Assembly (NCBI GenBank): GCA_041391925.1
Contig: JAWKNA010000011.1
Coordinates: 1-64,000, forward strand
Source: JBPOFM01 sp041391925
GTDB taxonomy: Bacteria; Bacteroidota; Bacteroidia; Flavobacteriales; Flavobacteriaceae
Direction of reading: 5' to 3'
Length of the DNA: 64,000 nucleotides
The position numbers were made by a program, and so were the translations under genes. The notes below the pieces were generated by a model. The model searched no databases, had not been told where the DNA came from, and saw only the letters and a program-made list of their open reading frames with translations. Numbering within the stretch: the first letter of the stretch is position 1; each line of letters starts with the position of its first letter. Shown one piece after another: positions 1-7,541 of the stretch.

Positions 1-1
1 A

Positions 2-424
2 GAGGAAGTCAATTTAAGCTACAAAAGTGATTTGTTTGATGGCGAATTGACCGCATTGCTAACAGAACATAGCAAGAAAGACAAAGCACTTCAATATACC
101 AGTGTTGGCATCCATAAGGATGATTTGAATTTTGAAATTGAAGGGTTTCCAATCAAAAAATTCGGTAGTCAAGGTCAACAGAAATCATTTTTGGTGGCGT
201 TAAAATTGGTGCAATTCGACTTTATAAAGCAACAAAGTGGTGTGCCACCTATTTTGCTTTTGGATGATATTTTTGATAAATTAGATGAAATTCGGGTGGC
301 ACAGATTATTGAACTGGTCGATGAGGAGCATTTTGGACAAATATTCATCAGCGACACACATGCCGAACGCACCGAAGATGTTGTAAAGCACATCCACCAG
401 TCTTATAAGATATTTAAGCTTTGA
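2..424 (+). CDS. recF: DNA replication/repair protein RecF, C-terminal part (5' cut by window edge)
   Basis: The frame is open from base 2, so this is the last third of a longer gene. RecF is an SMC-like ATPase that helps load RecA on single-stranded gaps. The visible part has the ABC-type signature region (FGSQGQQKSFLVALKL), a Walker B strand ending LLLDDIFDKLD, and the D-loop/H-loop segment with IFISDTHAER. The final residues (HQSYKIFKL) resemble flavobacterial RecF ends. The stop overlaps the TTG start of the next gene, so the genes are probably co-transcribed. The N-terminal Walker A lies outside the window. Confidence 0.93.
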   Translation, partial: EEVNLSYKSDLFDGELTALLTEHSKKDKALQYTSVGIHKDDLNFEIEGFPIKKFGSQGQQKSFLVALKLVQFDFIKQQSGVPPILLLDDIFDKLDEIRVAQIIELVDEEHFGQIFISDTHAERTEDVVKHIHQSYKIFKL

Positions 425-834
425 AAAAAACAATCATATTCCTGTTATTGATTACTTTAAGCTGTTCCAATAATCCAGAAGATTCTATTGAACATTTGAA
501 TGGCTATTGGGAAATTGATGAAGTCATCCTTGCTGATGGTACAAAAAGGGATTATAATTTTAACGAGACAATTGATTTTATTGAAATCAAAGATGATTTG
601 ACAGGTTTCAGAAAAAAATTGAAACCTAATTTCGATGGTACTTTTTCGACTTCAAATGATGCCGAAACTTTAAGAGTGGTCATTGAAAATGACAGTTTGA
701 ACATTTACTACAATACCAAATATGCAGAATGGAAGGAAACGGTGTTGAAAGCTTCAGAAAATGAATTGATTCTTCAAAACCAGAATAAATTTCGATATGT
801 ATATAAACGATACGAACCCTTAGACCTTGACTAA
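421..834 (+). CDS. Small lipoprotein of unknown function
   Basis: A 137-residue protein that I cannot assign to a named family. It starts with a lipoprotein signal peptide: a short basic n-region, a hydrophobic core (IIFLLLITL) and a lipobox ending at Cys15 (LSC|SN). The mature part looks like a small beta-rich lipocalin-type domain, which is an inference from its alternating strands. The start is a TTG overlapping the recF stop (TTGA), and the stop overlaps the next ATG (TAATG), so it is embedded in the recF-DUF721 operon. It is probably an outer-membrane or periplasmic lipoprotein carried there by position rather than function. Confidence 0.75.
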   Translation: MKKTIIFLLLITLSCSNNPEDSIEHLNGYWEIDEVILADGTKRDYNFNETIDFIEIKDDLTGFRKKLKPNFDGTFSTSNDAETLRVVIENDSLNIYYNTKYAEWKETVLKASENELILQNQNKFRYVYKRYEPLDLD

Positions 835-1130
835 TGGCTAAACGCAACAATGAAAACCAATCCATCAGCGACATCATAAAAGAATTTGTCGACACCAATC
901 ATTTGCAAACAGGTTTGGACAAAGTAAATGTTCAAGAAGCATGGATGAACATGATGGGAAATGGTGTAAACAACTACACGACTGCTGTACAATTGGAACG
1001 TGATACACTGTACGTCCAATTGAGTTCGAGCGTTCTTCGTGAAGAATTAAGCTATGGAAAGGAAAAAATCATTGCAATGCTTAACGAGTCCATGGGAAAA
1101 GAAATCATCAAAAAATTAGTGCTACGATAA
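834..1130 (+). CDS. DUF721 (DciA-like) protein
   Basis: A 98-residue protein matching the DUF721 family in length and layout. The N-terminal stretch is basic and polar. A helical segment around residues 20-45 contains WMNMMG, which fits the family's W-x-x-[VM]-x-G pattern, followed by strands (TLYVQLSSSVLREEL) and a C-terminal KKLVLR. In other phyla DUF721 proteins are DciA, a loader or operator of the replicative helicase DnaB, and the gene often lies beside recF. Here it is one gene from recF and overlaps the preceding stop. The DciA role is inferred by family and position. Confidence 0.8.
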   Translation: MAKRNNENQSISDIIKEFVDTNHLQTGLDKVNVQEAWMNMMGNGVNNYTTAVQLERDTLYVQLSSSVLREELSYGKEKIIAMLNESMGKEIIKKLVLR

Positions 1131-1253
1131 GTTTTTATTTATTATCTGATAGGTTTTTTAAGCATCGGAAATGGAATTATTCCAACTAGTATAAGTGAAG
1201 TACTAAGCCAAAATAAATTTAACATTTTATAGGGAAATTCATTTTTATGGCGC

Positions 1254-1261
1254 TATATTTG
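1254..1261 (+). promoter_or_regulatory. Bacteroidota -7 box for the cold-shock gene
   Basis: TATATTTG matches the phylum consensus TANNTTTG and lies 35 bases upstream of the cold-shock ATG. I see no good TTTG/TTG -33 element at the right distance. The AU-rich leader (about 30 bases) would suit a cold-responsive mRNA, but that is inference. Confidence 0.4.
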
Positions 1262-1296
1262 TCTAACAACTTATAATTAATTTAATTTTTATTACA

Positions 1297-1488
1297 ATGA
1301 GTAAAGGAACAGTTAAGTTTTTCAATGATGCCAAAGGATTTGGTTTTATTATTGAAGAAGGTTCAAAAAAAGAACATTTTGTGCACATCTCTGGGTTGAT
1401 TGACGAAATACGCGAAGGAGATGAAGTTGAATTCGACTTACAAGAAGGAAAAAAAGGATTAAACGCAGTAAACGTCAAAGTAATTTAA
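1297..1488 (+). CDS. Cold-shock domain protein (CspA family)
   Basis: A 63-residue single cold-shock domain (OB fold) that binds single-stranded RNA/DNA and acts as an RNA chaperone. RNP1 is seen as KGFGFI (residues about 14-19) and RNP2 as HFVHIS (about 28-33), with the usual MSKGTVKFF start and a C-terminal NAVNVKVI strand. Its length is standard for the family. It is monocistronic, with its own promoter box and a strong terminator. RNP1 has lost one aromatic (F-I-I-E instead of F-I-x-P), which is common in Bacteroidota paralogues. Confidence 0.95.
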   Translation: MSKGTVKFFNDAKGFGFIIEEGSKKEHFVHISGLIDEIREGDEVEFDLQEGKKGLNAVNVKVI

Positions 1489-1515
1489 CATATACGCATT
1501 AACTTTTTTAAATGT

Positions 1516-1547
1516 AAAACCCTGCAATTCAAAAATTGCAGGGTTTT
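1516..1547 (+). terminator. Rho-independent terminator of the cold-shock gene
   Basis: A perfect 14-bp stem (AAAACCCTGCAATT paired with its complement), a 4-base loop and a run of T. The A-run on the left arm makes it bidirectional, so it can also stop transcripts of the protease gene coming from the right. Confidence 0.92.
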
Positions 1548-1566
1548 TTGTTGAGTTTATTCATAC

Positions 1567-4131
1567 TTATTGTCTGATAAGCTTAATCACGCTTTTTGCG
1601 TCTTTGGAAGTCAAAGTCATAAAGTAAACACCTGTAGCTGCATTATTTAAATCAATTTGCTTTTCATTTTGCATTGTATCTAAATCTATTGTTTTGATGG
1701 AGCGTCCATTTATATCAAATATTTCCGCCTTAACTAAATCAATATTTCTAATTTTCTTGAGTGTAAATATCCCGTTTGAAGGATTTGGGTAAATCCGTAC
1801 ACCATTCTCAAGATAATTGGAATCAGCAACAGAAAGCGTTGCGCTACAATTGTAAATCATAATTTCGTCAATATACCATCCATCATTGCCATTACAACCA
1901 TCAGTACCAAGTTCAAACCTGAATTGAATGGTAGAATTAGCAGTGACTCCAAGAGCCGATAGATTAATAACACTTTGGCCCCAACTACTTGTTAGTGATC
2001 CACCATCAGTTCCAGTAAAAGCGACTTCGCCTTGCAGCGGGTTGTCATTGCCTTGAGCACTTGTGTTAATAAAACTGTTATAAGGATTCACTGTAAAAGC
2101 ACTACTAGGTAAAATAGTCCATGGAGCTCCGTTAAGTCTATATTTAATATTTCCTCCGTCCCAATTGGTTTCAGTGGCAACGTAATGGTTAAAAGCCATA
2201 TCAAAGGTACCTGTTGTAATATTTGGAATGGTAATTAAAGGGCTTAATAAACTAATAATCCCGTTTTCAAGATCAGTTGTACAATTGCCATTCAGTGGGT
2301 CTGTAGCAAAGATAGCGCTACCAGCTCTACCTGCTGGTAGATTTGAACTTACTGCCCAAGTTCTAGGTTGCCAAGTACTTGCATTGGTTGGCAATTGAGA
2401 AACTGTCCAACTTCCCAACCCAGATTCCCAATTTTCATAAAACAATGGATTTGTGGTTGAAGCTTCACATAATTCAGGAGCTTCAGCAAGAATGGGATGG
2501 TATCCACAGGCATCTGGATTGATTCTCAATTCTACAGCTAAAATGGCATTTGTAACACTTTGCAAATCAGCTAAGGTGATTACCTGACCAGATAATCCTG
2601 CAGAAGAACCTGTTGTTGACAAACCTTGTAAATTAATGCCTATCAAATCTGAGCAAGCGGCTTCCAGTGCATCTGCGAATGCTGCAAAATCACTTGTTGG
2701 AGTCAGATAAACACTTTGGGCTCTCCAAAAAATATGTGCCGCTTTTACAAATCCAATGGCGTTGATTATCTGACCATTATAAGTGCCTCCATCAACCAAA
2801 AGGGCGTAGGCATGATTTGGAATTCCAGAATTAATATGTACAATTGCTGATTGATTATCTCCGCATTGATAACGCACGTCTGTTACTTTAGCAGGATCGC
2901 CATTACAAGGCGGATTCCACATATCACGAATGGCGCCACCAAATGCTGTTGCGTCTTCACCAATTTTCCAGCGTCCTGAATTACAAGAGGTAGTTGTTCT
3001 TATGCTTAAGTTTTCTCCAAGATCTTCATAATTATTCAATAGATCGATGGTTTCGCCCCAAATATCAGAATAGGCTTCATTTAGTGCGCCAGGTTGATAT
3101 GCATAAATCAATCCGCTTGTATATTCGGTGTAGGCATGTCCCCATTCGTGTGCGATAACATCATCGGCAGCAGTACCATTGCAATAATTGGCTGTAACAC
3201 CATTCCAATTCGCATTTGGACAAACAATATTTGGATTGTTGTTAATGGTCCTCATGGTAGCATCAGCACCATTGTAAGAAATACGACCAAACGCATTTTT
3301 AAAGAAATTATAGACGTGGCCTGAAGCCTCAACTTCATTTTTTTGCCAAATCGTTAAGGTACCTGGAAATGCATTTCCTTCTTGCCAAACCAAATTCCCC
3401 GTATTATTTTCATAAACTTTTCTATCCAAAGCATGGGCAATTCCAGTAAACTGTTCAACAATTTTTCCAGTATGCGCATCGATATATATAAATTCCCTGA
3501 CATCAACCTCATTTCTAATTTCAATTTCATATACCAAATGAACAGAATTGATAGTTCCTTGAATCAATCCTTTTGCAAATACATACAGATTATTTGAGTT
3601 GACCAATAGCGATTGACCCGAATGGTTTAAGCCTTGTTCCACAATTGCACTCATTGCGATGGCTTCAGCCTCATTTGAAGATAGTGTAGGAACGTGATTA
3701 AGTTTTGAAATACCCGATATATAGTTCCCGTTTATCGAAGTGAGTTTTTTGTCTGAATTAAAATGAAAACGTAATTGGCCATCAAACACGGGAATTCCGT
3801 GATAGACTTGTTTTAAAATAACATTCTTTAAACCGTAATTATCCGTTTCTACTTTGTCAAAGATTAAAGTTTGGCTAACCGATTCTATATTGTAAATTGC
3901 CTTGTAATCCTCCAGAAATGAAAAAGCTTTTTGCTGAAGTGTTGCTCCATTCAGCTCTAATGCTTCATTTATTGGAAACCTAACAAATTCTCCTAAACCT
4001 GTATCTTCATTTATGGTAATGATAGCGTGGGTGTCCTGAATTAATTTGGCTATGGTCTTTGTTGCATTTTGTGCTTTTAATGTAGAACTCAATGCCAAAA
4101 ATAAAGATAAAATAGTAGTAGATAATTTCAT
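1567..4131 (-). CDS. Secreted M4 (thermolysin-type) metalloprotease with T9SS sorting tail
   Basis: An 854-residue preproenzyme. The order is: Sec signal peptide ending ALSSTLKAQ; FTP/PepSY propeptide (about 25-235); M4 catalytic domain with zinc ligands H328 and H332 and catalytic E329 (HEWGHAYTE) and the third ligand E352 in GALNEAYSDIW, 20 residues on as in thermolysin; and a VHINSGIPNHA segment that supplies the catalytic His. A jelly-roll/MAM-like domain follows (about 565-770), then a type A Por-secretion tail (RIYPNPSNGIFTL to KLIRQ) that routes the enzyme through the type IX system. It is a likely extracellular protease for protein degradation. Downstream is the terminator shared with the cold-shock gene. 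Confidence 0.95.
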   Translation of the reverse strand: MKLSTTILSLFLALSSTLKAQNATKTIAKLIQDTHAIITINEDTGLGEFVRFPINEALELNGATLQQKAFSFLEDYKAIYNIESVSQTLIFDKVETDNYGLKNVILKQVYHGIPVFDGQLRFHFNSDKKLTSINGNYISGISKLNHVPTLSSNEAEAIAMSAIVEQGLNHSGQSLLVNSNNLYVFAKGLIQGTINSVHLVYEIEIRNEVDVREFIYIDAHTGKIVEQFTGIAHALDRKVYENNTGNLVWQEGNAFPGTLTIWQKNEVEASGHVYNFFKNAFGRISYNGADATMRTINNNPNIVCPNANWNGVTANYCNGTAADDVIAHEWGHAYTEYTSGLIYAYQPGALNEAYSDIWGETIDLLNNYEDLGENLSIRTTTSCNSGRWKIGEDATAFGGAIRDMWNPPCNGDPAKVTDVRYQCGDNQSAIVHINSGIPNHAYALLVDGGTYNGQIINAIGFVKAAHIFWRAQSVYLTPTSDFAAFADALEAACSDLIGINLQGLSTTGSSAGLSGQVITLADLQSVTNAILAVELRINPDACGYHPILAEAPELCEASTTNPLFYENWESGLGSWTVSQLPTNASTWQPRTWAVSSNLPAGRAGSAIFATDPLNGNCTTDLENGIISLLSPLITIPNITTGTFDMAFNHYVATETNWDGGNIKYRLNGAPWTILPSSAFTVNPYNSFINTSAQGNDNPLQGEVAFTGTDGGSLTSSWGQSVINLSALGVTANSTIQFRFELGTDGCNGNDGWYIDEIMIYNCSATLSVADSNYLENGVRIYPNPSNGIFTLKKIRNIDLVKAEIFDINGRSIKTIDLDTMQNEKQIDLNNAATGVYFMTLTSKDAKSVIKLIRQ

Positions 4132-4204
4132 AGGGTTAATTTAAAGGTCGTAAATGTAATGAAAAATATAAGTCGTAGGCCAACATTAAAGCAAACGACC
4201 AAAA

Positions 4205-4233
4205 AAAGCCTATACATTTTCTGTCTAGGCTTT
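4205..4233 (-). terminator. Terminator downstream of ndk
   Basis: An 8-bp stem (AAAGCCTA / TAGGCTTT) around a 13-base loop. On the minus strand it is followed by a T run, placing it about 25 bases after the ndk stop. It separates ndk from the protease gene. Confidence 0.75.
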
Positions 4234-4257
4234 AGTTTTTTAATTTAATATCGATTT

Positions 4258-4677
4258 CTAAAACTGTTCTCTGCCCGAAAAATGAAAAGCTCCTTCTATC
4301 GCAGCATTTTCATCGCTATCACTTCCGTGCACCGCATTTTCACCAATGGATGCTGCGTACAATTTACGGATGGTTCCTTCGGCTGCATCTGCAGGATTAG
4401 TAGCTCCAATCAACGTTCTAAAATCCTCAACAGCATTGTCTTTTTCCAAGATTGCTGCCACGATAGGGCCACGAGTCATGTATTCTACCAATTCACCAAA
4501 AAACGGTCGTTCTTTATGTATTGCATAAAATGCCTGTGCATCAGCAGTTGTCATTTGAGTTAATTTTAACGCCACGATTTTAAATCCTGAAGCATTGATT
4601 TTTTCTAATATAGCACCAACGTGTCCTTTTTCAACCGCGTCTGGCTTAAGCATGGTAAATGTTTTGTTCGTTGCCAT
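4258..4677 (-). CDS. ndk: Nucleoside-diphosphate kinase
   Basis: A 139-residue enzyme that transfers the gamma phosphate from ATP to NDPs through a phospho-histidine. The active-site motif is HGSDS at residues 117-121 (His117). Other hallmarks are the start TFTMLKPDAVEKG, the Kpn-loop region with MTRGPIVAAIL, and IRKLYAASIGENAVHG before the active site. Length and order are standard. It is a single-gene unit with its own promoter box and terminator, divergent from nrnA. Confidence 0.98.
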   Translation of the reverse strand: MATNKTFTMLKPDAVEKGHVGAILEKINASGFKIVALKLTQMTTADAQAFYAIHKERPFFGELVEYMTRGPIVAAILEKDNAVEDFRTLIGATNPADAAEGTIRKLYAASIGENAVHGSDSDENAAIEGAFHFSGREQF

Positions 4678-4698
4678 TTTTTTATTTTAAAATTGGTG

Positions 4699-4706
4699 CA
4701 AAAGTA
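4699..4706 (-). promoter_or_regulatory. -7 box for ndk
   Basis: On the minus strand this reads TACTTTTG (TANNTTTG), 21 bases upstream of the ndk ATG. TTTG sequences lie about 24 bases further upstream, slightly wide for the -33 element. Confidence 0.45.
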
Positions 4707-4751
4707 ACGCATTTCTTCAAAAAAACCACACAAACAGATATTAAAAAATTG

Positions 4752-4759
4752 TATCTTCG
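4752..4759 (+). promoter_or_regulatory. Probable -7 box for the nrnA-gldI-PPIase operon
   Basis: TATCTTCG differs from TANNTTTG at one position and ends 6 bases before the nrnA ATG, implying a very short or absent leader. No -33 element is evident. Confidence 0.35.
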
Positions 4760-4765
4760 CCTTCT

Positions 4766-5782
4766 ATGACAAAACAGGATATTTCGAATATTAAGGAATT
4801 ACTTTCAACTCCAAAACACATTGTAATTGTCCCACATAAAAATCCTGATGGAGATGCTATCGGTTCTTGTTTAGGATTATATCTTTATTTAAAAACACAA
4901 AAGCATCTAGTCAATATCATCTCTCCAAACGACTACCCAGATTTTTTAAAATGGATGCCTAAAGAAGAGACCGTCATTAAATACGAATCAGAACGAGAGA
5001 CTTCAAATAAACTATTGGAAGTGGCTCAAGTGATTTTTACTCTGGATTTTAATGCACTGCACAGAACGGGTGACATGGAAATCCCTTTACAGAAATCCAA
5101 AGCCATCAAAATTATGATTGACCATCATCAGCAACCTGATGGTTATGCCAAGTATATGTATTCGGACACAAGTATGTCCTCAACTTGCGAAATGGTTTAT
5201 AATTTCATTGAAAAGCTTGGAGACGCAAACATCATTGATTCGCAAATCGCGACCTGTCTTTATGCTGGTATCATGACAGATACAGGTTCATTTCGTTTTC
5301 CTTCCACATCCAGTAAAACTCATCATGTGATTGCTGATTTGATGGATAAAGGCGCTAATAATGCGGCTATACATAATGCCATCTATGATACCAACACTCC
5401 AGAACGGTTGCAGTTATTGGGATGTGCATTGAAAAATCTCAAAGTATTGCCTGAGTTTAAAACAGCTTATATCACACTTTCACAAAAAGATTTGGACAAA
5501 TTCGGTTTTAAAAAAGGGGATACTGAAGGTTTTGTGAACTATGGATTATCTATTGAAAATATCGTTTTTGCAGCCATTTTTATTGAACATAAACAGGAAG
5601 GCATTACTAAAATTTCTCTACGAAGTAAAGGTGATTTTTCGGTCAATGAATTTGCAAGGGCATATTTTGATGGTGGAGGCCATACCAATGCTGCGGGCGG
5701 CAAAAGTGATTTGAATTTAAAAGATACAGTTGAAAAATTTATCACTATCTTGCCCAATTATAAACATGCCTTAAATTTATGA
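4766..5782 (+). CDS. nrnA: DHH/DHHA1 phosphoesterase (NrnA-like oligoribonuclease / pAp phosphatase)
   Basis: A 338-residue enzyme of the NrnA type, which hydrolyses nano-RNAs and 3'-phosphoadenosine 5'-phosphate using two Mn ions. Seen are: motif I HKNPDGDAIGS (H24, D28, D30), a central LDFNALHR motif, the DHH motif at D119-H120-H121, MTDTGSFRF (motif IV), and the DHHA1 GGGH at 303-306 (DGGGHTNAAGG). Length is normal. Its stop overlaps the gldI start (ATGA), so the two are translationally coupled; this nrnA-gldI order is common in flavobacteria. Confidence 0.93.
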   Translation: MTKQDISNIKELLSTPKHIVIVPHKNPDGDAIGSCLGLYLYLKTQKHLVNIISPNDYPDFLKWMPKEETVIKYESERETSNKLLEVAQVIFTLDFNALHRTGDMEIPLQKSKAIKIMIDHHQQPDGYAKYMYSDTSMSSTCEMVYNFIEKLGDANIIDSQIATCLYAGIMTDTGSFRFPSTSSKTHHVIADLMDKGANNAAIHNAIYDTNTPERLQLLGCALKNLKVLPEFKTAYITLSQKDLDKFGFKKGDTEGFVNYGLSIENIVFAAIFIEHKQEGITKISLRSKGDFSVNEFARAYFDGGGHTNAAGGKSDLNLKDTVEKFITILPNYKHALNL

Positions 5783-6324
5783 TACGACCTATTATCATAG
5801 TACTACTCTTCATAGGAATGGTGAGTTGTAAATCACCCGAAGCAAGACAGCCAATTTCACACAAAACAGGTTCGTTTATCAATGCTTCAGTAGAACGGAA
5901 CATAAAGCTCAACAAAAAGGAAAAAGAAAAAATTGAGCAAATCATCAAAGCCGATACGTCCAATATCTACGTCGCTTCCGAAAGTGGATTTTGGTACACC
6001 TACGAAACAAAAGTGGAACAAGATACCATCACAGCTGATTTTGGCGATGTGGTCAACTTTGATTATAATGTCAATTCTTTGTCTGGCCAAGTGATTTATT
6101 CAGATGAAGATATACAACCACGTGATTATATAATGGACAAGGAAGAATTGTTTACTGGACTTCGGGAAGGATTAAAACTCATGAAGCCAGGTGAAACGGT
6201 TACGTTTCTGTTTCCATCCCAAAAAGCATACGGTTATTATGGAGACACCAACAGAATTGGTACAAGCGTCCCTATTATGTGCAAAGTAACCGTACATTCA
6301 ATAACTCAAACTCAAAACGATTAA
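5779..6324 (+). CDS. gldI: Gliding-motility lipoprotein GldI (FKBP-type prolyl isomerase)
   Basis: A 181-residue lipoprotein whose signal peptide ends in a lipobox with Cys17 (IGMVSC|KS). The C-terminal half is an FKBP-like domain: GDVVNFDYNV, an MDKEELFTGLREGLKLMKPGE segment, then FLFPSQKAYGYYG, matching FKBP and GldI sequences. In Flavobacterium johnsoniae, GldI is needed for gliding and is thought to fold T9SS/gliding components in the periplasm. It lies between nrnA (4-base overlap) and a second prolyl isomerase. Confidence 0.92.
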   Translation: MIRPIIIVLLFIGMVSCKSPEARQPISHKTGSFINASVERNIKLNKKEKEKIEQIIKADTSNIYVASESGFWYTYETKVEQDTITADFGDVVNFDYNVNSLSGQVIYSDEDIQPRDYIMDKEELFTGLREGLKLMKPGETVTFLFPSQKAYGYYGDTNRIGTSVPIMCKVTVHSITQTQND

Positions 6325-6329
6325 ACATT

Positions 6330-7493
6330 ATGAAATTGATGACTAGAACAATTCAATTTTTAGCGCTGTTTGTGGTACTCTCAGCTGCCTCATGTCAGAA
6401 CAAATATCCCGATTTGAAGGATGGTTTGTACGCTGAAATCATTACCAACAAAGGAACCATGGTGTTGGAGCTGGAATACAAGAAAGCTCCCATAACGGTA
6501 GCGAATTTTGTGTCACTTGCGGAAGGCACCAATACCCTTGTGGACAGTATTTACAAAGGGAAAAAATATTTCAATGGATTAACATTCCATAGAATTATTG
6601 ATGAGTTCATGATCCAAGGAGGTGATCCAACGGGTACCGGTTCTGGAAGCCCTGGATACAAATTCAATAATGAAATCTCTCCAGAATTAAAACATGATAA
6701 AATAGGAACGCTATCCATGGCGAATTCAGGTCCAAACACCAATGGAAGCCAATTCTTCATCACCGAGAAAGAAACACCTTTTTTAGATGGCTCGTATAAT
6801 GTATTTGGCTATTTGGTATTAGGGGAAGATGTTTTGCATACATTAGCAGGTGTCGAAACTACGAAACCAGGTGACAAACCGGTAGAGCCAGTGGTGATGA
6901 AGGAAGTAAATATCATCCGAAAAGGTAAGGAAGCAAAGGATTTTGATGCTCCAAAAGTTTTTGAGAATCATTTTGCCGAAGCAGAAAAAGCAGAAAAAGA
7001 ACGTGTTGCCAAAATGGAAGAAAAAAAACGTATCATGGAAGAAAAATCTGCTGCTGCAGCTGTTGATACCAAAAAACTTTTGGATGATTACGATAGTAAA
7101 TCAAAAGCGTTGCCTTCTGGATTGAAAATGTATATGATTACCAAAACCAATGGTGAAAAACCAAAAGAAGGTGATAATGTAAAGGTCAATTATGAAGGTT
7201 ATTTTACCGATGGTAAATTATTTGACAGCAACATCCAGTCGGTAGCAGAACGCTACGGTATGTTTGACCAACGTCGTGCAGATGCCAATATGTACGCACC
7301 CACCGTCATGCCAATAAAAGCAGATGCACAATTGATCACTGGTTTTAAAGAAGCCTTGAAACAATTGAAAGTTGGTGAAAAAGCATATTTCTTTATGCCT
7401 TCACATTTGGCTTACGGAGAGCGTGGACGCGGCGGAATCGCACCAAATACAGATTTGACATTTATATTGGAAATGGTAGAAATAGTGAAATAA
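6330..7493 (+). CDS. Cyclophilin-FKBP fusion prolyl isomerase lipoprotein
   Basis: About 387 residues starting at the ATG 5 bases after gldI; the frame is open further upstream, but that would read through gldI. The signal peptide ends in a lipobox at Cys22 (LSAASC|QN). Residues about 35-205 form a cyclophilin domain (FHRIIDEFMIQGGDP, GSQFFIT). A charged, Ala/Glu-rich linker follows (about 215-255), then an FKBP domain (about 270-387) with VKVNYEGYFTDGKLFDS and AYGERGRGGIAPNTDLTF. Two PPIase folds in one lipoprotein, co-transcribed with gldI, suggest a dedicated outer-envelope folding unit. The exact start (6330 or 6339) is uncertain. Confidence 0.93.
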   Translation: MKLMTRTIQFLALFVVLSAASCQNKYPDLKDGLYAEIITNKGTMVLELEYKKAPITVANFVSLAEGTNTLVDSIYKGKKYFNGLTFHRIIDEFMIQGGDPTGTGSGSPGYKFNNEISPELKHDKIGTLSMANSGPNTNGSQFFITEKETPFLDGSYNVFGYLVLGEDVLHTLAGVETTKPGDKPVEPVVMKEVNIIRKGKEAKDFDAPKVFENHFAEAEKAEKERVAKMEEKKRIMEEKSAAAAVDTKKLLDDYDSKSKALPSGLKMYMITKTNGEKPKEGDNVKVNYEGYFTDGKLFDSNIQSVAERYGMFDQRRADANMYAPTVMPIKADAQLITGFKEALKQLKVGEKAYFFMPSHLAYGERGRGGIAPNTDLTFILEMVEIVK

Positions 7494-7510
7494 CCAAACT
7501 CCAGTCCAAA

Positions 7511-7541
7511 AAAAAAAGCCTCGAAGTTCGAGGCTTTTTTT
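7511..7541. terminator. Bidirectional terminator between PPIase and pepD
   Basis: GCCTCGA / TCGAGGC stem with a 3-base loop, flanked by A7 on the left and T8 on the right. It serves both convergent genes; its right edge touches the pepD stop codon. Confidence 0.93.
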
